From positions 1-35,627 of the forward strand of contig JAAZCO010000291.1 in the NCBI GenBank assembly GCA_012513235.1: 35,627 bases of DNA. Direction: 5' to 3'. Positions 34,408-35,627 of the stretch are shown here, one piece after another (the first letter of the stretch is position 1; each line of letters starts with the position of its first letter). Position numbers and translations under genes: made by a program. The DNA is from Gammaproteobacteria bacterium. GTDB taxonomy: Bacteria > Pseudomonadota > Gammaproteobacteria > Pseudomonadales > Pseudomonadaceae. The notes under the pieces are model-generated. The model did not search any database and was not told the origin of the DNA. It worked only from the letters and a program-made list of their open reading frames with translations.

Positions 34408-35187
34408 TTATTTCGCTGTGGAAGAACTCAAGAACGCTGGCTTTTCGCCACCGCCGTGCAGCAATAAATTTGTACCGCTCCAGTAGCTCGCAAGCGGGGA
34501 TGCCGCAAACAAACATGCGCCAGCAACATCGCTGGGCTCACCCATACGGCCGGCGGGAATGGTCTCGCCTACCGCTTGAATACCGGCTTCGTCACCGTAG
34601 TGCAGATGCGATTGTTCAGTTTTAATCAAGCCCGGACTGACCGATACCACGCGCACTTTCGGCGCCCACTCAACGGCTAAGGAACTGACCAAAGACAACA
34701 CGCCTGCTTTGGCTGCGCCGTAAGCTGCAGTACCTGGTGATGGACGCGAGGCGCTGACACTGCCGATAAAGACTAGCGCGCCGCCTTCAGCTTGATTTTG
34801 CATAATGCGATTAGCAAATTGCGCCACATTGAGTGGCACCAATAAGTTGAGCCGGATGATACTTTCACTAAAGCGTGGTGATACGGTTGCGGCGTCCACT
34901 GCTGGACTACCACCGGCATTATTCACCACAACATCTAACCGCCCGTAATGCTCTGCGATATAATCGAACATAGCTGAAAGCGCATCGGTATCACGCAAAT
35001 CAATGGCTTGAAAATCTGCAGTACGATCTTGAGCTGTGGGTAAATGCTCAGGCGTCTGACGGCCGCACACTATGACTTGTGCGCCAGCCTCTAGAAATTG
35101 TTGCGCAATCGTTGCGCCAATACCTTTAGTACCACCAGTAACGAGTACCACTTTCCCCGTATAATCGAGACTATTTTTATTGTGCAT
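34408..35187 (-). CDS. Short-chain dehydrogenase/reductase (259 aa), first gene of side-chain operon
   Basis: TGGTKGIG, NNAGGSP, S in GSVSASRPSPG and YGAAK show a complete SDR; the end has LASYWSGTNLLLHGGG. VIVCGRQTP after strand two fits NADP(H). It is the first gene behind the divergent promoter region and 74 bp upstream of the ChsH2-like gene, so it is likely to lead the same transcript. A hydroxysteroid or side-chain hydroxyacyl oxidoreductase role is possible; the retro-aldol route does not need a hydroxyacyl-CoA dehydrogenase, so I favour a ring hydroxyl substrate. Confidence 0.88.
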   Translation of the reverse strand: MHNKNSLDYTGKVVLVTGGTKGIGATIAQQFLEAGAQVIVCGRQTPEHLPTAQDRTADFQAIDLRDTDALSAMFDYIAEHYGRLDVVVNNAGGSPAVDAATVSPRFSESIIRLNLLVPLNVAQFANRIMQNQAEGGALVFIGSVSASRPSPGTAAYGAAKAGVLSLVSSLAVEWAPKVRVVSVSPGLIKTEQSHLHYGDEAGIQAVGETIPAGRMGEPSDVAGACLFAASPLASYWSGTNLLLHGGGEKPAFLSSSTAK

Positions 35188-35242
35188 CCGGGCTTCCTCA
35201 TAGCAACGGTCTTAGCTGACTTTATGGTCTTACCTATAAAGG

Positions 35243-35266
35243 TTCATCGTCTATATAGACGATGAA
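35243..35266. promoter_or_regulatory. Perfect 24-bp palindrome between divergent genes (candidate operator)
   Basis: TTCATCGTCTAT followed by its exact complement ATAGACGATGAA. It lies 56 bp before the SDR gene on the minus strand and 65 bp before the enoyl-CoA hydratase on the plus strand. Size and symmetry suit a TetR- or GntR-type repressor that senses a CoA thioester or steroid, and one dimer could control both directions. No regulator gene is within the window. Confidence 0.8.
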
Positions 35267-35331
35267 TAGGCAGGGGTAGAAAACCAGAATGCAGACAGCA
35301 ATATTTGCTTATTCCTGCTGAGAACTCACAT

Positions 35332-35627
35332 ATGACTGATCACGATGAAGACCCCGTATTACTTGACTACCCAGAGCCTGGCGTAGCACGACTGACCCTC
35401 AATCGTCCACTGGTCAACAACGCTTTAAGCCTCAAGCTGCAAGCGCTTTTATCAGAGTATTTTTTAGCCTTGGGTGACAATCCTGAGATTCGCTGTATTT
35501 TGTTAACCGGCGGCGATAAAGTCTTTGCTGCTGGTGGTGATATTTCCAGCATGGCTGATACCGGCCCGATTGATATTTACCAGCGCCACACAGAGCGTGT
35601 TTGGGCGCCGATTCAGCACTGCCCTAA
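35332..35627 (+). CDS. Enoyl-CoA hydratase/isomerase family protein (partial, cut by the right edge)
   Basis: The frame opens at ATG 35,332 (MTDHDEDPVLLDYPEPGVARLTLNRP) and runs off the window after 98 residues. LNRPLVNNALS and LLTGGDKVFAAGGDISSM are the crotonase oxyanion-hole stretches (A-x-G-G-D). Family members hydrate or isomerise enoyl-CoA or cleave CoA-bound rings; the specific reaction needs the missing C-terminal part. It is divergent from the side-chain operon across the 24-bp palindrome, suggesting joint regulation. Confidence 0.88.
   Translation, partial: MTDHDEDPVLLDYPEPGVARLTLNRPLVNNALSLKLQALLSEYFLALGDNPEIRCILLTGGDKVFAAGGDISSMADTGPIDIYQRHTERVWAPIQHCP

Noticed and set aside
35367..35552. 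Minus-strand frame inside the enoyl-CoA hydratase gene
   Set aside because: Antisense shadow of a clear crotonase coding sequence.

Overview
The window looks like a junction between a mobile defence island (left, about 1-20,696) and a steroid/bile-acid catabolic region (right, about 20,740-35,627) in a gammaproteobacterium. Pseudomonas or a relative is my best guess. That rests on moderate GC, IS801/IS91-, ISL3- and IS481-type transposases, and proteobacterial-style steroid genes; the species cannot be read from the sequence.

Left part: a cut-off IS91-type transposase, a small secreted protein and an ISL3 transposase remnant lie before a compact plus-strand defence operon. The operon starts with a small XRE-type regulator, then hsdR-hsdM-hsdS (type I restriction-modification). 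Packed behind these with almost no spacing are a four-helix membrane protein (KwaA-like), a DUF4868/KwaB-like protein and a 1072-aa reverse transcriptase fused to a nitrilase domain (DRT type 1/UG1-like). hsdS and the membrane gene share ATGA, and the next two gaps are 5 and 12 bp, so the six large genes look like one transcription unit. An unknown 283-aa gene with an upstream palindrome, an IS481-type element and a 1852-aa protein on the minus strand follow. The giant protein appears to carry two tyrosine-recombinase catalytic domains. Just beyond its start are an inverted repeat and a 45-bp copy of the 3' end of tRNA-fMet, the classic footprint of tRNA-targeted integration, followed by a terminator that probably belonged to the tRNA. 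I infer that the island ends at about 20,696 and continues leftward beyond the window.

Right part: after about 650 bp of AT-rich, apparently non-coding DNA come two plus-strand genes (RidA family and an NTF2/SnoaL-like protein), then thirteen minus-strand genes. From about 35.2 kb downward, the first block is SDR, MaoC-DUF35 fusion, acyl-CoA dehydrogenase, MaoC hydratase, thiolase-like aldolase and acyl-CoA dehydrogenase, ending at a strong terminator at 29.4 kb. This is the gene set of the actinobacterial igr operon (ChsE1/ChsE2/ChsH1/ChsH2/Ltp2) and of bile-acid side-chain degradation. The second block is a KstD-like flavoprotein, two SDRs, a BaiE-like SnoaL protein, an Old Yellow Enzyme, another SDR and a KshA-like Rieske oxygenase, a plausible toolkit for steroid nucleus oxidation, reduction and dehydration.

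A divergent enoyl-CoA hydratase gene starts at 35,332 and runs off the window. It is separated from the minus-strand operon by a perfect 24-bp palindrome, a good candidate operator. No ring-cleavage genes and no Rieske reductase are visible, so the pathway must be completed elsewhere.
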